Part shown: positions 1 to 8,039 of the stretch, in pieces
How positions within the stretch are numbered: the first letter of the stretch is position 1
How the letters are laid out: each line of letters opens with the position of its first letter
Assembly (NCBI RefSeq): GCF_029962485.1
Contig: NZ_CP073638.1
Location: 434,001 to 498,000 of the forward strand
Direction: 5' to 3'
DNA length: 64,000 nucleotides
Source: Burkholderia cepacia
GTDB taxonomy: Bacteria; Pseudomonadota; Gammaproteobacteria; Burkholderiales; Burkholderiaceae
The notes under the pieces: generated by a model
What the model saw: the letters and a program-made list of their open reading frames with translations, nothing else
Database searches by the model: none
Told to the model about the DNA's origin: nothing
Made by a program: the position numbers and the translations under genes

Positions 1-671
1 GCGAGCGCGACCCACGGGCCCCATGAGAACGCGCGGAGCGCGCGCGTCAGCCCGCCCTGGACGTAGCCACGGAACAGTGCTTCCTCGGCAAGCGTCACGA
101 GCAACAGGTTGTTCACAAGCCACAGCCAGCCCGACGCCGGCCACTTGGGCGCCCAGCCGACCATCCCGAACGCGAGCGCGCCGGCCAGGCACGCGGCGGC
201 CGTCGCGACGGCCGCCACCGCACCGGTGCGCAGCGCGCGCGACAGCGCGACGTCGGGGGCGATCCACGGCAATGCCCACAGCAGCCACAGGCCGATCAGC
301 GGCTTGTCGAGATTCAGGTACATCGTGAACGGCACGGCGTCCGGCGTGAAGCGCGTCGGGCCGATCACGAGCGGATTGTGGAATCCGGGGAGCAGGTGCA
401 GGCTCAGCGCGACCGCAAGCGCGGCAAACACGGCATGCGCGGCGATCCGCACCGCGAGCGGGCGCGTGGGCAACACCCCCCACGCCGCCGCGGCCAGCAG
501 CGCGAGCGGCGCCAGCGCGACTGCCCCGAGCTTGCCGAACGCCAGCGCGACGGCATAGCCGAACACGGCCAGGATGACGCTCAGGCCATGCAGCGGGCGA
601 TGCCACGCGAATGCGGCGGCCGCGAACAGGGCGAGCCAGATCGTGGCACACGGAAGGAGCGAAAGGGACAT
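1..671 (-). CDS. CPBP-family intramembrane protease (3' end outside window)
   Basis: I translated this by hand from an ATG at 671 on the minus strand; the frame stays open to the left edge, so only the first 223 residues are visible. The protein is almost entirely hydrophobic, with several membrane segments. Residues 196-197 form the EE pair of the CPBP (CAAX protease and bacteriocin-processing) family motif, in the context LAEEALFRGY. The conserved His and Asn motifs would lie beyond the edge. The family are membrane-embedded glutamic proteases or relatives; the substrate is unknown. No convincing ribosome-binding site precedes the ATG. It is a different protein from the second CPBP gene at 11394. 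Confidence 0.8.
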   Translation of the reverse strand, partial: MSLSLLPCATIWLALFAAAAFAWHRPLHGLSVILAVFGYAVALAFGKLGAVALAPLALLAAAAWGVLPTRPLAVRIAAHAVFAALAVALSLHLLPGFHNPLVIGPTRFTPDAVPFTMYLNLDKPLIGLWLLWALPWIAPDVALSRALRTGAVAAVATAAACLAGALAFGMVGWAPKWPASGWLWLVNNLLLVTLAEEALFRGYVQGGLTRALRAFSWGPWVAL

Positions 672-779
672 GACGGGCAAGGCTTGGGTCGGACGAGACG
701 CCGCGCATCATACAGCAGCCACCGTGACTGCCGCCGGGTCGTCGATGGAGGGGTGGTCGGGCGGGCGGCCGGCCGGGCG

Positions 780-1436
780 TCAGCGGCCGGCGGTTTCGGT
801 GACGCCGTTGCGGCCCGGGATGTCGACGCTATTGCGCACGCGCATCCGCCGCCGGTACCAGAAGGTCCACGCCAGCAGACAGCCGAACACGGTGTAGCCG
901 ACGATCGGCGACACGACGAGCACGCGTTCGACCGGCCAGGTCATCACCATCCAGCAGCGCAGCAGCATTTCCAGCGTCATGAAGCCGCCCCACACGAACG
1001 TCATCCGCCGCAGCATCTGCCGCAACCCCGGCTGTGCGGCCCAGACCGCTTCGAAGTGCGCGGCGCCGCCGTCCATCTCTCGGGCCACGGTCGCGCGAGC
1101 GAGATAGAAGATCAACGGGCGTTCGCGGAACAGCGACAGCAGGAACACGACGCCGATCGTGCCGGATGCGAGCGATTCGCGCATCAGCAGCGTGCGCGGG
1201 CTGCCGCCGAGCGCCATCCCGATGATCGACAGCGCGATGCCGAGCAGCACGATGGCCGCCACCGCGTCGACGCGGCGCGAGCGGACGAATTCGACGATCG
1301 ACCAGATGATCGGCGGCACCGCCGACGCGTACAGCGCGCCGGTTTCGCCGAAATGCGGTTGCGCGACCCGGTAGGCCACCCACGGCAGCACGAGGTTGAC
1401 GAAGAGTTCGAGGATCAGTCCGGCTCGCGGTTTCAC
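780..1436 (-). CDS. VC0807-family integral membrane protein
   Basis: A 218-residue hydrophobic protein with about five or six predicted membrane segments and a basic C-terminal tail. It resembles the VC0807 family of bacterial membrane proteins, whose function is not established. I chose the GTG at 1436 because a GGAA lies 9 bases upstream and the mature-looking sequence begins there (VKPRAGLILELFVN). The frame stays open to a TTG at 1502, but the extra 22 residues are not membrane-like and have no Shine-Dalgarno sequence. It lies 108 bases downstream of the CPBP gene start on the same strand, and there is no evident operon with the kinase upstream. Confidence 0.6.
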   Translation of the reverse strand: MKPRAGLILELFVNLVLPWVAYRVAQPHFGETGALYASAVPPIIWSIVEFVRSRRVDAVAAIVLLGIALSIIGMALGGSPRTLLMRESLASGTIGVVFLLSLFRERPLIFYLARATVAREMDGGAAHFEAVWAAQPGLRQMLRRMTFVWGGFMTLEMLLRCWMVMTWPVERVLVVSPIVGYTVFGCLLAWTFWYRRRMRVRNSVDIPGRNGVTETAGR

Positions 1437-1578
1437 GGTGCGCAATTCCACGCAGGCTGGGGCGAACGCTCGAAGGACGTGGTGGCCCCCGGCTGCCCCC
1501 AAAAGGGTTCGGTCCAGTATATCGAAGAATCGCGCGCGGCTGCGGCGTCGCGATCGGCGTTTGCCGCGACCGGTTTCG

Positions 1579-3510
1579 TCACGCGTTGGCGGCCGCCGGC
1601 AGCGTGATCGTGACCGTGGTGCCTTGCAACACGGCGCTCCGCACCTCGATCTTCCCGCCGTGCCGCTCGACGACCGCCTTGACGAACGCCATGCCGAGCC
1701 CGACGCCGCTGGTTTCCGGTTGTCCGGCGGTACGGAAGCGCCGGTAGCGCTCGAACAGCCGCGTCTGGTCCGCGCTGCTGATCCCGCATCCGCTGTCGCG
1801 AATCGTGCAGCGTATTGCGTTGCCGTCGGCGCTCGGCTCGACCCGGCATTCGACGCTCGTCAGCGACGCGCTGTACTTGATCGCGTTGTCCAGCAGGTTG
1901 ATCAGCGCGCGCGACAGCAGGGCCGGGTCGCCCAGCACGATCGTGTCGTCGCGTCGCGGCACGTCGTCGATCGACATGTGCTTCCGGTGCGCGAGCGGCC
2001 ACACCGCGTCGCGGGCTTCGTTCATCAGGTCGGCGAGATTGACGGGCACGTGCTCGTATTCGCTGGCCTCGGCACGCGACAGCTGCGCGAAACCGTCGGC
2101 CATCGCCAGCGTATGCCGCGCGAGCCTCGCGATTCTCGCGAACGGCCGCTGCGTCCGTGCATCGGTCGCGTGGTGCTCCTGCGCGTCGATCAGGATGATC
2201 AGCGACGTCAGCGGTGCGCGCATGTCGTGCGAGAACAGCGTCAGCATGTCGTTGCGCTGGCGCTCGAGCATGTCGCGGCGGACATGCGCGTTGCGCAACG
2301 TCTCCAGCGCTTCATGGATGCGGGCGATCTCGGGCCCGATGCCGCGCGGCATCGCGACGTGCGCCGTATCGCCGTCACTGAGCGCAATGATCCGGCGGCC
2401 GAGTACGTCAAGCGGCTTCGACAGCAGCCGCTGCGTGCCGCGTGCGAGCGAGATCAGGATCGCGACGCTGAGCGCGGTCGCGAACGCCGATATCGCGACC
2501 TTGACCCGGGCCGTGTTGCGGTCCGAAATGGCGTGACGCCGGGCGACGTCGATGACGCGGTCGCGCAGCAGTTCGCACGGCCGGAAATACGGGACGATCG
2601 TCCTCGAAAAATCGGCGGCACTCATCGCATAGGTGCCGGTCTGGCCGTTTGCGACGATCGTGTCGACGAGCGGGAGCAGGTGCGTGTCGAATGCCGTGTT
2701 GAGCTGCGCGTACTCGCGGGCCACGTCGGCGTCGTCGAGCTGCGGGCCGATTGCACCGTCGATCAGGGCGCGCAATTGCTCGATGCGTCCGCGCATCAGC
2801 ATGATGTCCGCGAACTGCGCGCGGTCGAGCGCCCTTTGCTTGAACATCGGCGCAATGAGCAGCGAGCCCGTGCGGCCCGCGTATTCCCGGAGATCGCTCA
2901 GGAGCCGCGCCAGCAGGATCGCACCCGATGTGTGCGGGTCGCGCATGGCCGTATCGGTCATCGCGCCGTCGATCAGCAGCGACACGGTGTCGACGACGCG
3001 GAACAGGCGCGACTGCGCGTGCTGGATGGCGTGAACGGTGCGTGACGCGAGCGGCTGGGCGTCGAGTGCATCGACTTCCGCGCGCGCATCGGCAAGCGTG
3101 ATCCGGATGGCATCGAGCGCGTGCAGCAGGTTGTTGCGCTCGCGGTTGTCGAGCGCGGTTGCCTGCCCGATGCCGGCACGAAAGCGCGCGAGCGCCTGGT
3201 CCGAACGGTCGCGGGCGGCGCGCAGGTTGCGTACTTCGGTCGCGTCGTCATTCCGCAGGCGCACCAGCAGGTCGTTCGTCGGGCCGCGCTCGGCCGAGAG
3301 CATGTTGGCGGCGATCATCGCGCCGTGGATGAATTCGAAGCTTTGCAGGTCGGCGTTTTCCTGCCGGTATTGCCGGAAACTTCCCCAGATGATCGTGCCG
3401 CACAGCACGGCCAGCAGCGTCGTGACGAGCGCGAAGCCGATATGGGTCTTCTGCTGGATCGTCAGCGTTCGAACGTTGTTTGCGTGATCCCGATGGAACG
3501 AGAGGGTCAT
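1579..3510 (-). CDS. Membrane sensor histidine kinase (orphan)
   Basis: A 643-residue protein. It has a short N-terminal cytoplasmic stretch, a membrane segment near residues 25-46, a roughly 290-residue helical periplasmic sensor region, a second membrane segment near 337-357, and a HAMP-like linker. The HisKA phosphoacceptor is in the context LFSHDMRAPL (His about 428). The HATPase_c domain has an N box (LINLLDNAIKYS) and a G box (SGVGLGMAFVK). It should autophosphorylate in response to a periplasmic or membrane cue. No response regulator gene lies on either side, so its partner is encoded elsewhere or the kinase feeds another system. The ATG at 3510 was preferred to an in-frame TTG at 3528; neither has a clear ribosome-binding site. 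Confidence 0.85.
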   Translation of the reverse strand: MTLSFHRDHANNVRTLTIQQKTHIGFALVTTLLAVLCGTIIWGSFRQYRQENADLQSFEFIHGAMIAANMLSAERGPTNDLLVRLRNDDATEVRNLRAARDRSDQALARFRAGIGQATALDNRERNNLLHALDAIRITLADARAEVDALDAQPLASRTVHAIQHAQSRLFRVVDTVSLLIDGAMTDTAMRDPHTSGAILLARLLSDLREYAGRTGSLLIAPMFKQRALDRAQFADIMLMRGRIEQLRALIDGAIGPQLDDADVAREYAQLNTAFDTHLLPLVDTIVANGQTGTYAMSAADFSRTIVPYFRPCELLRDRVIDVARRHAISDRNTARVKVAISAFATALSVAILISLARGTQRLLSKPLDVLGRRIIALSDGDTAHVAMPRGIGPEIARIHEALETLRNAHVRRDMLERQRNDMLTLFSHDMRAPLTSLIILIDAQEHHATDARTQRPFARIARLARHTLAMADGFAQLSRAEASEYEHVPVNLADLMNEARDAVWPLAHRKHMSIDDVPRRDDTIVLGDPALLSRALINLLDNAIKYSASLTSVECRVEPSADGNAIRCTIRDSGCGISSADQTRLFERYRRFRTAGQPETSGVGLGMAFVKAVVERHGGKIEVRSAVLQGTTVTITLPAAANA

Positions 3511-3895
3511 GACACACCATGTTTGCAAGCTATCCCGGTAGGCCCGTATTTTCGGCCTGTCGGCGCTGTCGCGCCGTGAGGTTCAACAGGTGTCCCGCCG
3601 TCACGCGGCGGCACCGATCGCGGCCGGGAAGCCGGATCGCGCGTTGCACAGGATCGCCTTGTGTCACGGTCCTGTCGACATCGGACGAAACGTGCTTGAT
3701 CGGGAGAAACCCTGATCGCGTGCCAGGCGGGTAATGTGTCCTGCCTGATTGTTGGGATTGCGAAAGTTCTTTAACGGCTTGTCAGGGGGAGGCGGGATGA
3801 GGTTCGGGTGACGGCGGGGAGGAGGCAGGAGGCGGCAATCGGTTACGTCGCCCGGTAATCGGGCGACGCTCAGCAGCGAAATGGCGATACGCGCG
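3511..3895. other. Intergenic region between kinase and dehydrogenase
   Basis: No gene is supported here. It must contain the promoter of the leftward sensor kinase, but I could not pick a convincing -35/-10 pair. Its only clear structure is the hairpin at 3846-3868, next to the end of the dehydrogenase gene. Confidence 0.6.
3846..3868 (-). terminator. Hairpin downstream of butanediol dehydrogenase
   Basis: A perfect 9-bp stem (CGTCGCCCG / CGGGCGACG) with a 5-base loop, 28 bases past the stop codon of the leftward dehydrogenase gene. It has no T tract, so it may be a weak terminator or an mRNA 3' stabiliser rather than a classical intrinsic terminator. Confidence 0.5.
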
Positions 3896-4996
3896 CTATC
3901 GGGAAACGGCAGGCTGAACGATGATCTTCACGTTCCGGTCCTTGTGGTTGACCAGTTCCTCGAACCCGTGCGCGACGATGTCGCCGAGCGCGATGCGTCC
4001 CGTGATGAGCGGCTGCACGTCGATGCGGCCGTCCGCGATGAAGCGGATCACGTCCGCGAATTCGCCGTTGTAGGCGAGCGAGCCGATCACTTCCTTCTCG
4101 GTCGACACGATGTCGAAGAAGTTGAACGGCGTCGGCTCCTCGAAGATGCCGACCATCACCGACTTGCCAGCCTTGCGGATCACGTCGATCGCGAGCTTCG
4201 CGGTGGCCGTGTGCCCGATGCACTCGAACGACACGTCGGCGCCATAACCGCCCGTCAACGCCTTGACTTCCGCGATCGCGTCGGCCGTCTTCGGATCGAT
4301 GACGACGCTCGCGCCGACTTCCAGCGCCTTCTGCTTGCGCGCCGCCGACATCTCCAGCGCGATCACGCGCCCGGCACCGGCCGCCTTTGCACACATGATC
4401 GTGCACAGGCCGATCGTGCCCGCGCCGACCACGACGACGGTCTGCCCGACGATGTTGCCGGCCTTCTTCACCGCGTGCAGCCCGACCGCGAGCGGCTCGA
4501 TCAGCGCGCCGGCCTCGGTCGGGAAGTTGTCGGGCAGCTTGTACAGCAACTCGGCCGGCACATTGACGAATTCGGCGAACGCGCCGTTGTTCATCAGCCC
4601 GGTGAACGCGAGGTTCTCGCAGATGTTGTACAGCCCGTGCCTGCAATACCAGCAGGTTCCGCAATGCTGGCACGCGTCGGCCGTCACGCGGTCGCCGACC
4701 GCGAAGCCAGATACGCCCGCGCCGAGTTCGGCGATCTCGCCGCTGAATTCGTGCCCGAGGATGCACTGGCCCTTCAGGCCCGTCAGCGGATGCGGCGCAT
4801 CGACCGGGATGAACACGGGCCCCGCGACGTATTCGTGCAGATCGGAGCCGCAGATGCCGCACCAGTGCACGCGAATCGTGACCCAGCCTGCCGGCGGGCG
4901 CTCCGGAACGGGAACCTCTTCGACGCGGATGTCGTGGCGGCCGCGCCAGACGGCGGCTTTCATGCTGCGGGCGGTGATCGGTGCCGGTGTACTCAC
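3896..4996 (-). CDS. bdhA: 2,3-butanediol dehydrogenase, zinc-type
   Basis: A 366-residue medium-chain zinc alcohol dehydrogenase. The N-terminal catalytic half has the active-site Cys in HWCGICGSDLHEY and the GHEFSGEI motif. The four-Cys structural zinc loop (ACQHCGTCWYCRHGLYNIC) follows. The Rossmann NAD site is VVVVGAGTIGL near residue 190. Length and the conserved substrate-side sequence fit (R,R)-2,3-butanediol/acetoin dehydrogenases, which interconvert butanediol and acetoin with NAD(H). I chose the GTG at 4996 because GGAG sits 8 bases upstream; the ATG 33 bases further in (MKAAVW) is the alternative. A sigma54-like promoter at 5079-5094 and TGAGACG repeats at 5242-5290 suggest control by an AcoR-type activator. 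The exact polyol substrate is inferred from family resemblance. Confidence 0.85.
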   Translation of the reverse strand: MSTPAPITARSMKAAVWRGRHDIRVEEVPVPERPPAGWVTIRVHWCGICGSDLHEYVAGPVFIPVDAPHPLTGLKGQCILGHEFSGEIAELGAGVSGFAVGDRVTADACQHCGTCWYCRHGLYNICENLAFTGLMNNGAFAEFVNVPAELLYKLPDNFPTEAGALIEPLAVGLHAVKKAGNIVGQTVVVVGAGTIGLCTIMCAKAAGAGRVIALEMSAARKQKALEVGASVVIDPKTADAIAEVKALTGGYGADVSFECIGHTATAKLAIDVIRKAGKSVMVGIFEEPTPFNFFDIVSTEKEVIGSLAYNGEFADVIRFIADGRIDVQPLITGRIALGDIVAHGFEELVNHKDRNVKIIVQPAVSR

Positions 4997-5078
4997 GTTG
5001 CTGTCTCCGTCAGGTTGTCGTCGGGCGTATGGCAGGGCTGCCGGGGCGCCCGTCGCGCGATTGCGCGCTCGACCGGTA

Positions 5079-5094
5079 TGCAGGAACGGGGCCA
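5079..5094 (-). promoter_or_regulatory. Candidate sigma54 promoter of the dehydrogenase gene
   Basis: Read on the minus strand, positions 5094 to 5079 give TGGCCCCGTTCCTGCA, with GG and GC separated by exactly 10 bases as in -24/-12 promoters (consensus TGGCACGNNNNTTGCA). It lies 83 bases upstream of the GTG start at 4996. The match is imperfect at three consensus positions. Confidence 0.5.
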
Positions 5095-5241
5095 GCGTGA
5101 ATCGGTGCTGGTTACGTTGATCGGGTGGAGGGTGAAGTGTGCGGCGCAGCATGCTTCTTTGTGTTGGCTGGGCGCCATTTGACGGGCAACGCGCGCGGAA
5201 TTTGCTGCATTGGCGAAGCGTCGGTTCAACAGCGGTTCGAG

Positions 5242-5290
5242 TGAGACGCCGGGACATTCGTCTCAAAGCAATGAGACGAATCGCGAGACG
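5242..5290. promoter_or_regulatory. TGAGACG repeats, candidate activator enhancer
   Basis: Four copies of a 7-base element occur within 49 bases: TGAGACG at 5242, its reverse complement CGTCTCA at 5259, TGAGACG at 5272 and CGAGACG at 5284. The first two form an inverted repeat with a 10-base gap. They lie about 150-200 bases upstream of the sigma54-like promoter, the usual place for enhancer sites of AcoR/NtrC-class activators. The rest of 4997-5322 holds no gene. Confidence 0.5.
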
Positions 5291-5322
5291 AATGGCAGCG
5301 CGTGGCGTGGTTCGATGCGTGC

Positions 5323-6063
5323 TCAGGCGACGACTTCGTCCACCGTGACCGGCGCGAGCGGCGTGAAGCCGGCGGCACGGTACAGCGGCTGACCGGCCTC
5401 GGTCGACACGAGCCACACGCGCTGCGCGCCACGTTGTCGCGCGTGCGCGACGATGGCGGCCAGCAGTTGCGTCGCGAGGCCGCGGCGCCGGTATGCGTCT
5501 GCCGTGCCGACGCGGTCGACGACGATATCGCGCGGCGACGCGAAGCCGTAGCGCGCGGTGGCGGCGATCCGCCCGTCGAGGCGGTGCGCGAACAGGAACG
5601 CGGCTGGATTCGGCTGGAACGGCGGGAAGGCGTCGCTGGCGTTGAACGCGTCGATGTCGTTCGGCGTGTGGCAGGCAAGCGCGTGCGCGAGCACATCATC
5701 GCCGGACAACACGTCGATATCGGCGGCCATGAAGGTTTCGTCCGACAGCCGGCGCGTCCTGCCGTGCAGCGCGGGCGGTAGCGGCACGGCGCCGTAGCGG
5801 GTGATCCACGCGCCGATCGCAAACGGGCCGTCGCCGGACACGGGCGCGCCCTCGATCACGAAATGCTCGAAAGGCCGGCCCATGCCGCCGTCGAACTGCA
5901 CGACCTGGCCGTCCGTGCTGTCGTGCAGCGGTGCATCGCGACGGTCGCGCGCCGCGCAGTACCCGGCAATGAATACGTGCACGGCAGCCTTGCGGCGCGG
6001 GAACGCCGACCAGGTTTCGTCGAGCGGGAACAGGGCGGCAGGAGCGGGGGAAGCGGTCGGCAT
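5323..6063 (-). CDS. GNAT-family N-acetyltransferase
   Basis: A 246-residue protein. Its C-terminal half carries the acetyl-CoA-binding GNAT motif A (DRVGTADAYRRRGLATQLLAA, roughly residues 185-205) and the later motif-B segment ending in LYRAAGFTPL. The N-terminal half (about 100 residues) is a less conserved substrate-recognition region. The acceptor is unknown. I chose the ATG at 6063; the frame continues upstream to 6198, but that stretch is arginine-rich and overlaps the divergent promoter region. It is divergent from the MFS gene at 6276, and the MerR-type palindrome between them could control one or both. Confidence 0.75.
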   Translation of the reverse strand: MPTASPAPAALFPLDETWSAFPRRKAAVHVFIAGYCAARDRRDAPLHDSTDGQVVQFDGGMGRPFEHFVIEGAPVSGDGPFAIGAWITRYGAVPLPPALHGRTRRLSDETFMAADIDVLSGDDVLAHALACHTPNDIDAFNASDAFPPFQPNPAAFLFAHRLDGRIAATARYGFASPRDIVVDRVGTADAYRRRGLATQLLAAIVAHARQRGAQRVWLVSTEAGQPLYRAAGFTPLAPVTVDEVVA

Positions 6064-6177
6064 GCGTCGGTGCACCACGTCGTCGGCGCGAAGCCGACAG
6101 CTTAGATCAGCGCGCCGCGGCTGTCGTGCGGACCGATTGCCGCGATCTCCGAAACGCATCGTTGCGCACATTACCCC

Positions 6178-6208
6178 TTTACTTGAAGTTAACTTCAATT
6201 TGTATCAT
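6178..6208 (+). promoter_or_regulatory. MerR-type operator and promoter
   Basis: A perfect 16-base palindrome, TTGAAGTTAACTTCAA, lies at 6183-6198 between the divergent GNAT and MFS genes. A possible -35 (TTTACT, 6178) and -10 (TATCAT, 6203) flank it with a 19-base spacer, the over-long spacing characteristic of MerR-family promoters. The core GTTAAC flanked by CTTGA-like arms resembles SoxR and NmlR/AdhR sites. No merR gene is present in this window. Confidence 0.55.
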
Positions 6209-6275
6209 GTGCGCGAGTCCGATTGCGGGCGCGTGAGACATCCCGTTGCACGCGGCCGCTTCAACGGAGGTGCGG

Positions 6276-7487
6276 ATGACCGAATCGCCTGTCGCGGCCG
6301 ATGCCGCCACGCTGCCGTCGCGCAGTTACCGGGCCGCTGTCGCGAACGTCGTGCTGGCGAGCATCGTATCGGCGTTGCACGTCGGCAAGGCGACGATCGC
6401 GTTGCCGTCGCTGCAGCACGAGTTCGGCGGCTCGCTCGCGTCGTTGAGCGGGATCATGTCGGTGTTTCCGTTCGTCGGCGTGTTCGGCGGGATCGCCGCC
6501 GGCCTGCTGGTGCGGCGCTGGGGCGACCGGCTGTTGCTGATGACGGGCCTCGTCATCCTCGGGCTGTCGAGCGTCGCCGGCGCGTGGGCGGGCAGCTTCG
6601 CGCTGCTGTTGGCCACGCGTTTTGCCGAAGGGCTGGGTTTCGTGATCGTGGTCGTTGCCGCGCCGGCCGTGTTGAATCGCGTGACGCCGCCCGAGCGGCG
6701 CAATTTCGCGTTCGGCCTGTGGAGCACGTTCATGCCGGCCGGCATGGCGCTGTCGATGCTCGTCGGGCCGCTGCTCGGCGGCTGGCGCAACGGCTGGCTC
6801 GCCGCCGCGGCATTGACGCTCGTCGCGGCGGTCGCGGTGCCCGTGACGACGTCGGCCGACGTCCCGTCGCGGCACGCGGCGGCGACACGCATCGGGCCGG
6901 CGCTGCGCGACGTGCTCGCGTCGCGTTCGACCACGCTGCTCGCGCTGGGCTTCGCGACCTACAACGTGCAGTTCTTTGCGGTGATGACGTTCCTGCCGGT
7001 GTTCCTGATGCAGCGCCTCGGTGTCGCGGTCGGCGCAGCGGGGCTGATCAGCGCGGCGATCGTCGCCGCGTGCGTGATCGGCAACCTGACGGCCGGCTGG
7101 CTGCTGTCGCGCGGCGCGCGGCCGGGCGTCGTGATGGCCGCGACGTCGGTTGCGATCGGCGCGGCCGGCGCAGGGCTGTTCAGCGCGGCGACGCCCGCGC
7201 CGCTCGCGGTCGCGCTGGGGTTTGCGTTCTCTGCGATGGCAGGAATGCTGCCCGCGACGATCCTCGCGTGCGCGCCGGGCTCCGCGCCTTCGCCGTCGCT
7301 GGCGCCACTCAGCATCGGCTGGGTCGTGCAGGGCAACTATCTCGGCCAGGTGATCGGGCCGCTGACGATCGGCGCGATCGTCGGCGCGTTCGGCTGGTCG
7401 GGCGGCATCGGGCTGATGCTCACGGCTGCCATGGCCGGTGCGGCGATCGGCCTGTCGCTGCTGCGCGAACCGATGGGCCGGCGCTGA
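6276..7487 (+). CDS. MFS transporter, probable efflux
   Basis: A 403-residue major facilitator superfamily protein with about 12 membrane segments. The conserved loop 2-3 motif is visible as GLLVRRWGDRLLLMTG near residues 80-95. The family moves small solutes by proton coupling; the CynX/drug-efflux-like organisation without a charged substrate pocket does not allow a substrate to be named. The ATG at 6276 is preceded by GGAGG at a good distance. An in-frame ATG 30 bases upstream exists but lacks a ribosome-binding site. The MerR-type promoter at 6178-6208 is about 70 bases upstream, suggesting induction by a small molecule or redox signal. DUF3331 follows closely. Confidence 0.8.
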   Translation: MTESPVAADAATLPSRSYRAAVANVVLASIVSALHVGKATIALPSLQHEFGGSLASLSGIMSVFPFVGVFGGIAAGLLVRRWGDRLLLMTGLVILGLSSVAGAWAGSFALLLATRFAEGLGFVIVVVAAPAVLNRVTPPERRNFAFGLWSTFMPAGMALSMLVGPLLGGWRNGWLAAAALTLVAAVAVPVTTSADVPSRHAAATRIGPALRDVLASRSTTLLALGFATYNVQFFAVMTFLPVFLMQRLGVAVGAAGLISAAIVAACVIGNLTAGWLLSRGARPGVVMAATSVAIGAAGAGLFSAATPAPLAVALGFAFSAMAGMLPATILACAPGSAPSPSLAPLSIGWVVQGNYLGQVIGPLTIGAIVGAFGWSGGIGLMLTAAMAGAAIGLSLLREPMGRR

Positions 7488-7495
7488 GTGCGCCG

Positions 7496-8011
7496 ATGCC
7501 TTTCAATCTGCACGGAAATTCGTCAAGCATGCTCAACACCATGGAAAGCCCGATCTGCGAAGAAGACGTGTCGTGCGATGCGCCTGCCTATGGCGAGCAC
7601 GAAGAGCAGCCGTCGCGCAATGGCGTTGTCGCGCATCCGCTCGTGACGATCGGCCGTGCGCCGGTTCCGGAGCACGCGGCGGCGGCGGTTTCGCCGTTGC
7701 GTCCGCAACTGTTCGTCACGGTGCTGGAGGCCGGAGACGACGGGCTGCTGATTCGATGGGTCGAGAGCGGCCGGTGCCATTACGGCGAGCAACGCTGGCG
7801 CTTGCGCGTCGCGCTGCAGCCGGGCCGCTGTGCGCTGTCGGGGCAGCCGATCGAGCCGGGCGAGCCGGTGTTCCGGCCGGTGCGGCGGCCCGTGCCGGCC
7901 AATGGCGACGAGATGATCTGCCCGGCGGCGGTGCCGGGTGCGGCCGACGCGATGCGGGACGTGGCGCCGGAGCACGACGACGCGCACGATCCGGCCGACG
8001 TGCTCGACTGA
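7496..8011 (+). CDS. DUF3331 domain protein
   Basis: A 171-residue soluble protein. The central part (about residues 70-130) has the DUF3331 pattern, including ISW/IRWVESGRCHYGEQRW and CALSGQPIEPGEPVFRP. The paired Cys residues in that region recall a small zinc-binding fold. Function is unknown; the family is largely confined to Burkholderia and relatives. The start may be the ATG at 7496 (used here) or the one at 7529, and neither has a strong ribosome-binding site. It lies 8 bases after the MFS stop codon and is probably cotranscribed with it. Confidence 0.65.
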   Translation: MPFNLHGNSSSMLNTMESPICEEDVSCDAPAYGEHEEQPSRNGVVAHPLVTIGRAPVPEHAAAAVSPLRPQLFVTVLEAGDDGLLIRWVESGRCHYGEQRWRLRVALQPGRCALSGQPIEPGEPVFRPVRRPVPANGDEMICPAAVPGAADAMRDVAPEHDDAHDPADVLD

Positions 8012-8039
8012 ACGGAACGCCGGCCGGCCGCGGATCGGC

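Noticed and set aside
4993..5392. Several short frames upstream of the butanediol dehydrogenase
   Set aside because: No family motif or ribosome-binding site. The region fits regulatory DNA with the sigma54 promoter and TGAGACG repeats.
5801..7495. Long plus-strand frame extending upstream of the DUF3331 gene
   Set aside because: The first 560 codons are Arg-rich and overlap the GNAT and MFS genes. Only the last 171 codons match DUF3331.
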